From Pycnococcus provasolii (taxonomy: Eukaryota > Chlorophyta > Pseudoscourfieldiophyceae > Pseudoscourfieldiales), in contig CP150558.1 of the NCBI GenBank assembly GCA_049487715.1, positions 62,001-126,000 on the forward strand: a stretch of DNA of 64,000 bases, given 5' to 3'. A program made the translations under genes and the position numbers. Under the pieces are notes generated by a model. The model was not told where the DNA came from and did no database searches. It saw only the letters and a list, made by a program, of their open reading frames with translations. Positions 53,585 through 64,000 of this stretch are shown here, in pieces; within the stretch, counting starts at the first letter, position 1; every line of letters starts with the position of its first letter.

Positions 53585-54358
53585 AGCCGAAAGCCGAGCA
53601 GGGTCAGCTGGCGGCGTTGCTAAGCGAGTACCGCGATGTCTTCGCCTTCAACAATGCGGACATCAGCGGATACAAAGGAGTCGAAGGACCATTTGAGATA
53701 CCGTTGGTCGACGAGGAGCCGACGTTTGAGAAGCAGAGGCGCTTGTCGCCAAAGAATCAACAGCTGATCGACGAGTACTACACCGAGCTGCTGGAGCTCG
53801 ATTTCATCGAGTTGGCGGACGAGAAGGACCCGAGGTAAGAAAACAACGGGGAAATCCGGGGGAGATCCAACCTAATCCCCGGGAGATCTCATCCATCTGC
53901 ATCTCAATCAATCAATCGATCCATGCATGCATTTGCATTCAACCTGACCATGCAAATGCACCTTGCATGCCAGTGGCAAGTACCCATTGCCCGGCCGCAT
54001 GCCTTGCACACCTCGCAACCACTTGCAAGGTGAGGACATGCCTCGGCCACCTGCAGGCCGCTAGCCAGCATGACGTCACACCAACGCGTGAGCACGCGTT
54101 CGTCACCCTCGTCAATGCAATCATAACAGCACCAGCCTTGACGATACCACGTCCCGACGAGCCATATTATATCGTCGGAGATTGGTCAACGCAAGCTATC
54201 GGCGGTATTCTTGCAGTACGAGCTGACCGTGAAGTGGCAAGACTTCCCGCTCGGTCACCTCCCTCTCACAGTGTCGCTTCCTGAGTCCTGACGCGCTGCT
54301 CAAGGGCAAAAAGATCACCCAGGAATACTTCGCTCGCTGGAACCTTGGCTCGATCTAA
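53585..54358 (+). mobile_element. Relic of a Ty3/gypsy-like (chromovirus) element
   Basis: Three pieces in order. 53590-53838: the segment leading into reverse transcriptase (LLSEYRDVFAFNNADISGYK, then PFEIPLVDEEPTFEKQRRL and DEYYTELLELDFIE), ending at a TAA. About 54070-54230: the RT/RNase H junction (EHAFVTLVNAIITAPALTIP, then YYIVGDWSTQAIGGIL). 54220-54292: a chromodomain-like strand (YELTVKWQDFPLGHLP), then ITQEYFARWNLGSI before a TAA at about 54356. The catalytic RT core and integrase are missing. It is a deletion relic and no LTRs were found. Confidence 0.65.
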
Positions 54359-54771
54359 CCCAGAGGGAAGGGGCGAGTGTCACCGGCACGGTGACCGTTG
54401 CTAACCCCCAACCGACTCAACCATTCAAACCCCCTTTTTCTAACCGACTTTCACGTCTTGACTTGCCGCCATCATCTCAGGACGTGCTCGCGGCGCTCGC
54501 ATCTGTGCTCGCTCCGCGTTTCTACCTTTAGTAACAATCATTCTTCGCCTCACCTTCAACTCTTCACGACCGCCATTACTGGCGCTCATACATAGACCTT
54601 AAGCATAGTGCCAACCTACCAAACCCCTAACCTCCCAAAAACAAACCCCTAAAAGCAAACCACGTCAGGAATCAGGTCAGGGGGTTTGGTTCCGCCTCCC
54701 GTTCCGCCTCCCTCTTCGAAACCCTCCGTGTTCATCACTTGGGTTGTTGGCGCGCACACATTTATTTGGCC

Positions 54772-55949
54772 ATGGCGCCGTCCCCTCCCCCTCCCGGTCC
54801 TGTGGGAAACAGCTCCCTCCCTGTGGAGAACCATCCTGCACCTCCTACGAAACGGTTCAAGATTACCTCATTGTCCGTGGAGGGATCGTATGGGAACTCG
54901 GCTGCGGGGGCTGGGGGTGGTGTCTCTGGTGCTGGGGCTGGGGCTGCTTCTGGTGCGGCTGGTGCTGGTGCTGCGGCGTCTGGTGCGGCTGGTGCTTCTG
55001 GTGCGGCTTCTGGTGGTGCTTCTGGTGGTGCCTCTGGTGGTGCCTCTGGTGCGGCTGGTGGTGTCTCTGGTGCTTCTCCAACAATCGGATCAGCGAATCC
55101 TCCACCTGCCGCCGGTGGGGGCAATACTGGCGCTCACGCGGCGACGCAGCAGAAGTTCCAACCCACGCCCGCGTCGCAGCAGCAGCAGCACCAGCAGCCT
55201 CAGCAGACCGTCCAGACTCAGCAGTCTCATGCACCTGCAGTCCAGGAAGCGCCTGCACAACTTCCGCCACGCAACGTAGAGACGACGTGGGTGCCGCTGC
55301 CTGCGCCTCTCGGGCCGATCGCCATGTTCGGGTGCACGTCGGAGTCTGATATGGCAGAAACCGTTGAAAGAGCGACGCGAGCTGTCATGTCAGGCGTGCC
55401 GTCAGCCGTGTCGTGGGGACTCAATATATTCACACAAATATCGGTGGAAAGCGGATGCAAAGTCGGATCCAACGGAGAATCAGAACTCGTCGACTATCCT
55501 GGCAGATTCGAGGGTGTGAACGCCGGAGTGGCGCCGACTGAAACAGGTAGCCTTTCTGGTCGAATGATTGCACGAAAGCCGCGCGTAGTCGCGGCGCTCT
55601 GCCAGATCATCAGAGAAGGGATACTGACGTCTGAGAACGAGGCGGCGACTTCCTCAGCAGCGGCACGAGAGGTTTTGGCAAGCAGAGCGCGAGCGGCGTT
55701 GCCGGCACCGTCGCCGCCGAAGCAGGAAGCAGCGTCGCCAGACACAAATCAGAAGAAGAGCTGCGGTGACGCGGTCGCCGGCGCGCCTGCAACCGCTGCC
55801 GGCAAGTCGTCTTCACCGCCACCACAACAGCAACAGTCAGCACCGATAGATGCCGAGGAGGTGGAGGCCCTGCCACCTCCAACTCTCGTGGGACCTGGCT
55901 CCACGGCGTCGCGCATGCTCCACGGTGAAACGATTCAGCAGTCAGCCGT

Positions 55950-55980
<31 letters not shown>

Positions 55981-57957
55981 GCCGCAAATCCCGTCGCAGA
56001 AGACCAGGATGAGGAAGACGAGCAAGATTACGACGATGGGTACGAAGACGACTCCGACGCCGAGGGTCAAGCCGTGCCACAGCTTGGAGTCAGTGCAGCG
56101 CTCGAGGGCCGCGCGAAGCTGATCGAATATGTTCGTGGGGCGGATGTCTTCGCACCGCCTCTGCCGGCACCGCCGCCGCGAACACCCGTGGAAATCGCAC
56201 CCGGCGTGCTGAGCGTGCCATCCGTTTTTCCGGCGGCTGCACCACCACCGCCGGTGGAGCAGCCCGAAGAGGGTGATCAGCGGAATTTCTACCCTCCTTA
56301 CGACGACGACATGCCGCGGTGGCCAGACTCGCAGCACGCGAATCCCGCCGACTCTGCGCCACTCGGTGGCTGGTGGATGGCTGCTCAGAATGGCGACGTT
56401 GCAAGCGATGCGCAGGCGGTGGAGGAGTCTGCCGCCTGGACAACCGCACTAGGCGACCGGTCGGAATCGGCGATGACAAAGGCGTGGGCAAAAGCTCCCC
56501 CCGGCTCAGTCAGCGCGTCCGCAGCTGTGGTGGCACTTGCAGGTGGCGATGGCCGCGCGCCTGCATGGCGCGAGCGGTTATCGCTAAGTGCTATGGCCAC
56601 GTTGCGTAACCTATCCTTCGGTGCGGCGAACGCAACACTCATGGCTGCGGATCCTGAGCTCGTCACAACGCTCGTCTGCTTGGTGCGCGATGCCGCGGCG
56701 TCCTCCTCCTCGATTTCATCCGAGGCAACGGACGAAGAGCCGGCACCCATGCCCACACAGAGCATTGATGTGGAGCTTCTCGTTGACGCGCTCGAGTGCC
56801 TGGCAAATCTTGCAAGCGTTACGCAGCTGGCATGGCCTGCATGGCACGTTCGCGACCAGGCGACATCCTCCGCCCTGTCAGATGAAAATGGCACTTCCGA
56901 CGGTCGATCGAATATGCCATTTAAGGTGAACTCCTCACCTGCATCAGCCTTCTCATCCGACGCCACTATGAGTGCATTGCTCTTGCGCAGCGTTGCGCTG
57001 CTTCTAAACGAGAGCGTCGCTCAAGAGGTGACTGTCGCCGGCGGAGGCGAGAAAGTGTCGGACGCATGGATGGCTGGATTTCGGCATGTCGCGGGACATT
57101 ATAGGCAAGAGGTGATGGGCGAGCCGTCGACGTCGATGGTTGACATGATCGAACCGCCGGCGCAGCAGGTGAACAGCTTGGCTTCCAAGGAGCCAAAAAC
57201 TGTACGCAGCTGGCTAGCCGGCGCAGTCGAGGGTGCTGCATCCGCCGCTGCGCTCTGGCTCGACCAGCGGGACGAGGCGGAAGTCAAAGAGGGTGAGATG
57301 ACCACGGCGTCCGCTCTTCCTCCGGAGGGCCCAGCTCGCGCTGATGCGGTGCGATGTCGCCTGCAAGCGGCGGTGTGTCGAATTCTGTCGAGGTTCCTCG
57401 GGCCGCGCGAAGAAAAGATAAGGCGAGCATACGCACCTACTCCGCCTATGGCTGAGCCGGACATGGCAAATGTCAGCGCATTCCTGATGATGGATTCGCG
57501 CGCGCCAATCACACAGGCGAGCTTCGAGCACGCCATCAGCGTGACGCTACCAACACTCATCACGCATTCCGGCGGCGCGACAAGCTCGATGAGCGCGCTG
57601 CTGAGCCGAGAGGCTGCCGAGGCTATGTTCGTGCTCTGTGAAGCACTGCCAACGGCGCGGCGCATGCTAACGCAACGCCCAGAATGTGGCGGAAGTTTGG
57701 CACTCACCTCGCTCGTGCGTTGGATTGAGACGCGCGGAAATCGCGGTGTATTAGGCAAGGACGTGGGAGAGAGTCTGCGCTACTGCGGCGCGGCATGTGC
57801 GGAGGTGTGCGCCGCGTTGGACACACAAAGTCCTGCCACCGCGATTGCGGAGAGTCGTCTCTTCTCTCTTGCTGTTGACGATTCGCATCGTGCGAACGGC
57901 GTAGCCGCAAGAGCTCTGTACGACATCGCGCACGCGTCAGCATCTGCTGCTCAGTAA
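54772..57957 (+). CDS. BAF250/ARID1-core-like SWI/SNF subunit candidate
   Basis: 1061 residues from the ATG at 54772. Residues ~45-110 are Gly/Ala/Ser repeats coded by GGTGCT-type tandem repeats, and 130-165 are Gln-rich. The ordered part resembles the helical BAF250_C (ARID1/Osa) core: VERATRAVMSGVPSAVSWGL followed by NIFTQIS near 208-235; SAMATLRNLSFGAANATLMA near 605; VDALECLANLASVTQLA near 675; and later helices (LLLRSVALLLNESVAQEV, then FEHAISVTLPTLITHSGG). ARID1 has the equivalent VxVLRNLSFVPGN and LxTLANIS. No ARID DNA-binding domain is visible, as in some protist subunits. Role: scaffold of a SWI/SNF-type chromatin remodeller. The assignment is by motif memory and moderately uncertain; a generic ARM-fold protein is the alternative. 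Confidence 0.5.
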
Positions 57958-58132
57958 AAAACAATACATAGTCAGTAATATACGCGTCAGCATATACTTC
58001 GTAAAACAACAAGACCAACAACAACAACATGACCCAGTGCCGCGTTTAAAGAGGTTGCCCATTAATGTTCTTCGAGAGAAAGAATTCGTCGTCGTGTTTA
58101 CAACAACTTTGCGAATTATTGACAGGTCTGGC

Positions 58133-58903
58133 TCAGTTTGACCATTTTTTGACGATGGGAATGCTCGAGTACGCGTCGAAGAAGCGCTTGACGTTCGGGA
58201 ACTTGCTCAAGTCCACCTCGGACGACTTACCCCACGTGTTGAGCGAGCTCGCTGTTCCACGAAGTCTGCACCCCCACAGGAAGTCGGCGATGGTCGGCAG
58301 CTTCGTTCCTGCAAGCCACGGCGAGTCCTTCTCCGACATGGGCGGCTTGTTGGCGATGCACTTGTCGAGCAGCTCGAGTTTCTGCTTGATGACCTGCACG
58401 TACGCGTCGATGGATTTCTTCGTCGCCTCCTCGTCGAGTATGATTCCGTTCCTCTCTCCATACTTGATGGCTGACTCGCCTAGCGCGAAGTCCACCTCGA
58501 AGTCGCAGAGCGAGTCGACGATTTGCCCTCGCGCTCCGTCTGGGTAGAGGTCCTTGCGTCCGTATGCTCTTGCGAGGTATCGCATGATGGCAGTTGTTTG
58601 TACCATGTCGATGTTGATGGGTCCGAACCCCGCCTTGAGCAGCGGCACCTGTCCAAACTTGAGCTTCGGTTTGTCTTCGACGAGGAACTCCTCGCGCGTT
58701 TTGTACCTGTGGTCGGTGAACTCCGCGCCTATGTACGCGGCGACTTGTCTGATGGGCGCACCTTTCCCAGGGATGTCGAAGTACCTGAGTTCGAGTGTTT
58801 GCGGCGGCGGTTCCCCCCTGAAGATTCTCAGCTTGTACTGGACGTAGTGTACGATACTGTCCAGTACTCCAGAACACTGAGAACAGCAGGAGGCGGCGGA
58901 CAT
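58133..58903 (-). CDS. Glutathione transferase (Sigma/Mu/Alpha-like)
   Basis: 256 residues from the ATG at 58901-58903 (MSAASCCSQCSGVLDS). After a ~35-residue Cys-rich extension comes the thioredoxin-like G-site domain (TLELRYFDIPGKGAPIRQVA; the Tyr/Arg pair fits a Tyr-type GST; then KFGQVPLLKA and INIDMVQTTAIMRYLARAYG, where QTTAI replaces the usual Q-S-x-A-I). The all-helical C-domain follows (YPDGARGQIVDSLCDFEVDF … PNVKRFFDAYSSIPIVKKW). It conjugates glutathione to electrophiles or peroxides and is probably cytosolic. A partial duplicate lies at 63076-63339. Confidence 0.88.
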   Translation of the reverse strand: MSAASCCSQCSGVLDSIVHYVQYKLRIFRGEPPPQTLELRYFDIPGKGAPIRQVAAYIGAEFTDHRYKTREEFLVEDKPKLKFGQVPLLKAGFGPINIDMVQTTAIMRYLARAYGRKDLYPDGARGQIVDSLCDFEVDFALGESAIKYGERNGIILDEEATKKSIDAYVQVIKQKLELLDKCIANKPPMSEKDSPWLAGTKLPTIADFLWGCRLRGTASSLNTWGKSSEVDLSKFPNVKRFFDAYSSIPIVKKWSN

Positions 58904-59208
58904 TTCATCGACATTATCAACAAGGGGATGATGAAGAATGAGAAAACGAGCGTTAGGGTAGGGTAGGAAGGAACGGAGGATATCACAATGCAATACCACA
59001 CGATGTTCGAAGTTGATTGACCACGTCTGGATTGTGCACGAACGGCCTTCCTACTTGAACCACTACCACGGTGACACGGTCCGGCCTTGCGCTCTGCTTG
59101 ACCATGTCGCACAACGGCCAACTTGAACCACGATCCGGCCTTGCACCACTACCACGGTCCGGCCTTGCGCTCTGCTTGACCATGTCGCACAACGGCCAAC
59201 TTGCACCA
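58647..59208. repeat. Segmental duplication, copy 1
   Basis: About 560 bp covering GST codons for residues ~1-86 plus 5' flank, repeated in the same orientation at 63074-63640 with small indels. Confidence 0.85.
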
Positions 59209-59893
59209 CCATATCCGGCCTGGCGGCCTCGCATCACCGCCTTGCACATCCGGCCTTGCACCACGATCCGGCCTCGCATCTCCACCTTGCATCTCCACCT
59301 TGCATCACCGCCTTGCAGAAGTGCCTTACATCACCTGACCTGACCTGAAGTTCCCATCACCTGTTCCCATCGTTCTCGCCCCTTCATTGAACTTCGAAGC
59401 CCCTCTTCGAAGCCAACAAATTACCGTGGTAAAATTTTTGATTCCTCTTCTTCCTCCCTCGAAGAAGTCGCACTCATCGTCCGGCCTGCCGGCCCTATTC
59501 ACTGTGGTCGCCATCACTGACCATAAGCCGCCCCCTCCCCCTCATCATTAACTGCGTGCGTGCGTGGTGTGCGTGGTGTGCGTGGTGTGCGCCTGTGCCT
59601 TCAGTGTGCCTTCAGTGTGTGTGCCTTCAGTGTGCCTTCAGTGTGTGTGCCATCCTTTCTTTTTCAGGCGGTGGTGGTGCATCTTAATTCTTCACCAACC
59701 TGCGTTATTAGTTGCATTAGTGTGTTGTTAGCATCATCTCGGAAGTAAGTAAGTGGGGATCCCTGGTTTCGTGCTGTCCCTTGCTGCCTTGCAGGTAGGT
59801 GTGTGTGTGCTCAAGGGTTTCGCAATTTCGCACCTGCTTACTTCCGTGCGTGCGGGCTGCTGAAAGTATAGCAGGAGCTCACTCTCTCTCGCA
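58904..59893. other. Intergenic minisatellite region
   Basis: 990 bp between divergent genes. 59060-59340 holds tandem units built from CCGGCCTTGC, GCTCTGCTTGACCATGTCGC and CATCTCCACCTTG; 59557-59660 holds GTGTGCGTG and CCTTCAGTGTG tandems. No gene seen. Confidence 0.6.
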
Positions 59894-62645
59894 ATGAGAA
59901 TGAGACGCGCGACGCGTGGGAATGTCGTTGCTGCCATCGCACTTCTCGCGATGGCCGGTGTGACGTGCCCCGAGCTGAGCCTGGCCGAAACCACCGTCGA
60001 CGTTGCGACGTTCGCGCAGTTTAAGGAGGCTGTGCACGACAAGGCCAGCGGGCCGAGCACCTTGCGACTCACAAACGACATCGTCTACCCGACGGATGGA
60101 TCTGTGCCCCAATATGGAATCAAACTCAAGTACGCCGTGCGTATCGTCGGCGCGTGCTCGTCGACGTCGCTCGTCGTATCTGGCACGGTGGCCGCTGGAA
60201 CGTGTATGCTGGACGCGAAGGAGACGGATAGGCACTTCGATGTGCAGACGGCTCCGGGGAGCACGGCCGAGGTAGTGTTCGAGAAACTCGCTCTGGTGAA
60301 CGGCAAGAAATCAGGAAGTGGGGATGATGGAGGTGCTGTCCTTGCCTACGAGACGGGTGCGACTCGCTTCGAGGACGTGATCTTCAAGGATAACACGGTT
60401 CCTAGTTCTGGAGGGGCGGTGGATGCATATCGGAGCGGCAAGGCGACATTCACTTCGTGCCGCTTCCTGGGAAATAAGGCAACATCGGTACGTTCCTCCC
60501 CCCCTTCCCCCCCTCAATCTCATTCTGCCTTAATTCGCAACTTGATCTCTTGCGGGCGCAATCTATTACCGTCTGTCAGTTTGTGATTTGGACGAGCGAC
60601 GGACTGCGGTTCGGTACGCGCGTTTTGTCTGTGATGTGTGTTGATGCGTGCGATATACCTACCTGACTAGTAGCGTATGGCGACGCCGCCGTTCGCGCTC
60701 TGTCGCTATAATATTTTTGCTTGCTTTGTTTTGCAGGAACGACTCGAGATACACATTCACTAACACAACGACACTCTCCACCGTCTCTTTCACATACTCG
60801 CACACTTACGCTACGCTTCCCCTCGACGATGCATGTTGATTTCTTCCGTCGTTCCAAAAAACAGTATGGAGGTGCTGTTTACACGTACGGGACCGCGTCG
60901 AGTTTTACGGCGTGCACGTTTGAAAACAACGAAGCACAGGTACGTCTTTGTCTTACGAATAAGCGGTTGCTCAAGCGAAAACACACCTCCATACGCTTTC
61001 TCTCTCTCATGCTGCTGTTGGTGGTGGTGCTGCTGCTGTCACACTCCATCGTGATGATGGCTATGCTCGCGAGACTTACTTCACGTACGGCGACGACGGC
61101 GGTATCGGCGTCTGTCTGGCGCGCGACGCAACCTCATCATCATTCTTATGGAAAACGAACGAACCTTCGCTTGATGGTGATGATAGCCTAATAGGCAGCC
61201 TCGGGCTGCGCTGCTTGAACCAGGCGGCGCTGCTGTCACGGACACTCTCTTGTGAATGCCGTCGTCGTCTCTGACGTGCGTCACGAATGATCATCATCAG
61301 AAGATGTTCAGACATGTGAACGGGCGACAGCTCGCGCTGCGTATCTACGCGTGCGCACAGTCACCTCCGCCGTGGCGGTATCGATCGCGGCGTTGCTGCT
61401 TGTGGCTTTCGGTGAATCTCGTTCGAACGTCGCGGACATCCAAAGATGCACTTCGATATGTGCGTGCAGACAGACGACGATCGACGACAATGCAAACGAA
61501 TTGAAGCTCAGCTCATCACAACAAGATACTACGTTGGTTCAAGGACTGGATCATCCGTTTTATCTTCGTCGTTCGTGTACACAGCCAAGCGCCTACCGTC
61601 CGTCAACGTCGCTGAGCAAGCCAGCCGCATCGCCATCATCGCGACAGCGCGACATCACATGACTGACAGCAGCAGCAACAACAACAACACGCCATCACTT
61701 GCGGCAAGGAGCAGCGGTAGCACCAACTACAACAGCCTAATCTTTATACGCAGACGCGTATCATCATGGCGGCGGATGGAGAGGTGGAACAACCACGTAC
61801 CAGAACAACGAGACTAACGACGACTCGCCCACGCACACCTACACACACATGCCACACTGCTTATGGCTGATATCCGTAAAACTATACAGGAATATGGAGG
61901 CGCGGTGTACTTGTCCTGGGATTCCTCGTCGACGTTCACGTTGTGCACATTTCAGGGCAATCGGGCATTGGAGGGGGATTCCGGGGGGCACAATGTGTGG
62001 GTTGATGGCGGTTACTCCTCTCCCTCCTCCGCCTCCTTCTACGCATGCACGTTCCTCGACTTATTGAGTGATTCCGACCATGGTGTGAGAATTTCTTCAT
62101 GGGCATCTACATATTCCTCCTTCACGTTCTACGACAATGCGCCGCCGCTTCCACCAGGTATGGTGCTTCCACCACCACCGCTGGCGTACTCGTACAGCAC
62201 AGGCTCGTGGTCGTCGTGCTCTGCAACTTGCGGAGGAGGCACGGAGACGCGATCGGTCACGTGTAAGCAGTCGGACGGCCAGAGCGTGTCGGACTCGTAC
62301 TGCTCGGACTCGAAGCCGTCGATATCTCAGTCGTGCAACACGCAGGCATGCCTCACGTACTCGTACGTCACAGGCCTGTGGTCGTCGTGCTCTGCAACTT
62401 GCGGAGGAGGCACGGAGACGCGATCAGTCACGTGTAAGCAGTCGGACGGCCAGGTCGTATCGGACTCGTACTGCTCAGGCTCGAAGCCGTCGACATCTAA
62501 GGCGTGCAACGAGAACGTTTGCCCTCCCCCTCCACCATCACCACCACCATCTCCGCCATCGTCATCCTCCGGCGCAGATTCGGCGGCAACCGTCGGGGGT
62601 GCTGTGGTTGGCGTTCTCGTAGCACTCATGGGTATTGGGTACTAG
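59894..62645 (+). CDS. Secreted beta-helix/TSP1 surface protein, probably GPI-anchored
   Basis: Three-exon model: 59894-60487, 60865-60939, 61890-62645; introns of 377 and 950 bp (GTACGT donors; AACAG and ACAG acceptors), all phase 0; 474 residues. A signal peptide opens the protein (MRMRRATRGNVVAAIALLAM). Exon 1 encodes parallel beta-helix rungs (…GGAVLAYETGATRFEDVIFK, GGAVDAYRSGKATFTSCRF). Exon 2 is exactly one rung (YGGAVYTYGTASSFTACTF), and exon 3 begins with another (EYGGAVYLSWDSSSTFTLCT). These GGAV…FxxCxFxxN rungs resemble polymorphic-membrane-protein repeats. Then come two near-identical thrombospondin type-1 repeats (TGSWSSCSATCGGGTETRSV; TGLWSSCSATCGGGTETRSV), a Pro-rich stalk and a short hydrophobic C-terminus after SSGADSA, fitting a GPI signal. 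The long second intron may hide further rung exons. Cell-surface adhesion or wall role inferred. Confidence 0.7.
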
Positions 62646-63075
62646 GCTCTCGAGGAGCTCGAGGAGATGTTTGATCGAGTTGACAACTACTGAAGGAATT
62701 GGGATTAGGAATATATATGAAATGATGAATCAATTAATCAAAATCACCCATTTATATTTGAATATGATATGATCAAATATGGCCATCGTACGCACACAAA
62801 TTAATTAAGGTGGTACTAGCTAATCATAAAGTTTACCGGCCGACTCTTTCAAAATCGCGTCGTCGCATGTGTGTTTCTCGTCGAAGCGGCGTCCGGTACA
62901 TTAGATTTTTTTTGTTCATGTGTTGCATCACGTTCCTAGCTAGCTAGAGGTGGTCACGGACGGCTGTCTCTGGGTCCCCAAGAAAACAACGCAAGAAACA
63001 CCGGCCGGACTAAATTAACTAACTTACCACCTCGGACTACCCAAAAGTTTATCGTAAAGTAAAGTTATCAGTTAC
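62646..63075. other. Intergenic, AT-rich
   Basis: 430 bp, AT-rich near 62690-62800. No ORF, repeat or GST exon was found here, which argues that the neighbouring partial GST is truncated and not continued after an intron. Confidence 0.5.
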
Positions 63076-63640
63076 CTGTCCAAACTTGAGCTTCGGTTTG
63101 TCTTCGACGAGGAACTCCTCGCGCGTTTTGTACCTGTGGTCGGTGAACTCCGCGCCTATGTACGCGGCGACTTGTCTGATGGGCGCACCTTTCCCAGGGA
63201 TGTCGAAGTACCTGAGTTCGAGTGTTTTCGGCGGCGGTTCCCTGATGATACTCAGCTTGTGCTGGACGTAGTGTACGATACTGTCTAGTACTCCAGAACA
63301 CTGAGAACAGCAGGAGGCGGCGGACATCTTCATCGACATCAACAAGGGGATGATGAAGAATGAGAAAACGAGCGTTAGGGTAGGGTAGGAACGGATGATA
63401 TCACAATGCAATACCACAGGATGTTCGTAGTTGCTTGACCACGACACCACGTCTTGATTGAGCACGAACGGCCTACCTATTTGAACCACTACCACGGTGA
63501 CACGGTCCGCCGGGCCTTGCGCTCTGCTTGACCATGTCGCACAACGGCCAACTTGAACCAACATATCCGGCCTTGGCCCACTACCACGGTCCGGCCTTGC
63601 GCTCTGCTTGACCATGTCGCACAACGGCCAACTTGCACCA
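63074..63640. repeat. Segmental duplication, copy 2
   Basis: Copy of 58647-59208. Its right end lies directly before the kinase exon; its left end stops at the GGACAGGT sequence of the GST reading frame. Confidence 0.85.
63076..63339 (-). pseudogene. Truncated glutathione transferase duplicate
   Basis: Minus strand from ATGs at 63339/63327 (MSAASCCSQCSGVLDS). It encodes about 85 residues almost identical to the GST at 58133 (…LELRYFDIPGKGAPIRQ…, …DKPKLKFGQ) and then leaves homology at CAG|GTAACTG, running to a stop after VTDNFTLR. The breakpoint coincides with a potential 5' splice site, but no downstream GST exon is found, so truncation is the simpler view. Two extra residues (Met-Lys) precede the shared start, and it carries EPPPKTLELR for EPPPQTLELR. 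Confidence 0.75.
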
Positions 63641-63645
63641 TCCAG

Positions 63646-64000
63646 CATTTGTCATTCGCTCGAACGATGTGAAGAAGAAGGCGATCATCGGAGAGGGAGG
63701 CTTTGGCGTCGTTCACGAGGCGATGATGAAGGGCACACAAGTCGCAGTGAAGGAGTTGCATGCTCACCGCCTGAATCGGCCGTCCATCAAAGATTTCATC
63801 AGGGAGGCAAATATTCTTTCACAGCTCAAGCACCCGAATGTGATGGCGTTCTACGGCGTGATTCTCGAGCCTCCTATGTATGCGATGGTAATTCAGTACC
63901 TAGGCAATGGTTGCGTGCACGATTCGCTCGTCGACGAGGATCAAGAGCTTGCGTGGAGTTTGCGTATGCGCTGGACACTCGGTCTCGTCGCGGGTGTGAA
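63646..64000 (+). CDS. Protein kinase domain (TKL-like), 5' and 3' incomplete
   Basis: Open frame to the window end, beginning at a probable splice acceptor (CATCCAG|CA). Translation: FVIRSNDVKKKAIIGEGGFG (Gly-rich loop GEGGFGVV), GTQVAVKELHAHRL (VAIK lysine), FIREANILSQLKHPNVMAF (alpha-C Glu), YAMVIQYLGNGCVHDSL (hinge), then the start of helix E. The HRD and DFG motifs lie beyond the window. The sequence resembles plant and algal tyrosine-kinase-like Ser/Thr kinases. No start ATG is present in frame (a TGA lies at 63609-63611), so upstream exons must exist, probably across or before the duplicated segment. Confidence 0.85.

Noticed and set aside
63049-63075. Intron in the second GST copy starting at the GT after CAG
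   Set aside because: No further GST exon is found downstream on the minus strand and the full-length copy has no intron at this site.

Overview
The window is nuclear DNA from a small, intron-poor, photosynthetic eukaryote with a flagellum. The signs are: spliceosomal GT-AG introns in HINT1-like, COX6B and a TSP1 gene; an isolated 5S rRNA gene; a UGA-encoded selenocysteine with a eukaryotic SECIS; nuclear spliceosome, exosome, COMPASS and SWI/SNF subunits; plastid-type NFU and ABC-F proteins with transit-like leaders; and a sperm-tail PG-rich (flagellar) protein. Runs of the telomere hexamer CCCTAA/TTAGGG recur inside the window, nearly always just upstream of genes. A green or related microalga is plausible (the MUN/PATROL1-like and At2g01220-like genes look plant-like), but the lineage cannot be fixed from this sequence alone.

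Layout. 1-16 kb: a decayed coding fragment, a large membrane-anchored protein of unknown function, an IQ-like coiled-coil protein, an At2g01220-type nucleotidylyltransferase, a BRCT-like protein, a CobW/COG0523 GTPase, a MUN-domain-like protein and a WDR5 homologue. 16-26 kb: a nuclear-encoded UvrB-UvrC fusion, a SelH-like selenoprotein with its SECIS, and the exosome helicase MTR4. 26-35 kb: HINT1-like, COX6B, NFU, a TIR-SAM-ARM protein (domain order the reverse of SARM1), an STPGR protein, a 5S rRNA gene and SNU13. 35-45 kb: an RGG/coiled-coil protein, an APH/CHK-type kinase, two tandem armadillo-array genes, and a decayed PAT/Ngaro-type tyrosine-recombinase retrotransposon with its complete split-direct-repeat framework. 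45-53 kb: plastid ABC-F, RCC1-repeat protein, TPMT-family methyltransferase, endonuclease/exonuclease/phosphatase and fatty-acid desaturase. 53-64 kb: a relic of a chromodomain-type Ty3/gypsy element with an extreme G tract, a BAF250/ARID1-core-like protein, a glutathione transferase with a truncated duplicate 4.4 kb away, a beta-helix/TSP1 surface protein, and the start of a kinase domain cut by the window end.

Genes are packed in convergent pairs (3' ends often only 60-80 bp apart) and divergent pairs that share short promoters. Several of these promoters contain telomere-like hexamers. The most notable biology is (1) the selenoprotein with in-frame UGA plus a form-2 SECIS, (2) the UvrBC fusion, (3) the TIR-SAM-ARM gene lying a few kb from two armadillo-only arrays, a possible NAD-based stress or immune locus, and (4) the PAT/Ngaro element. 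Clustered one-base losses, mostly of G, in repeated sequence suggest that at least one of the apparent frameshifts is a sequencing or consensus error.
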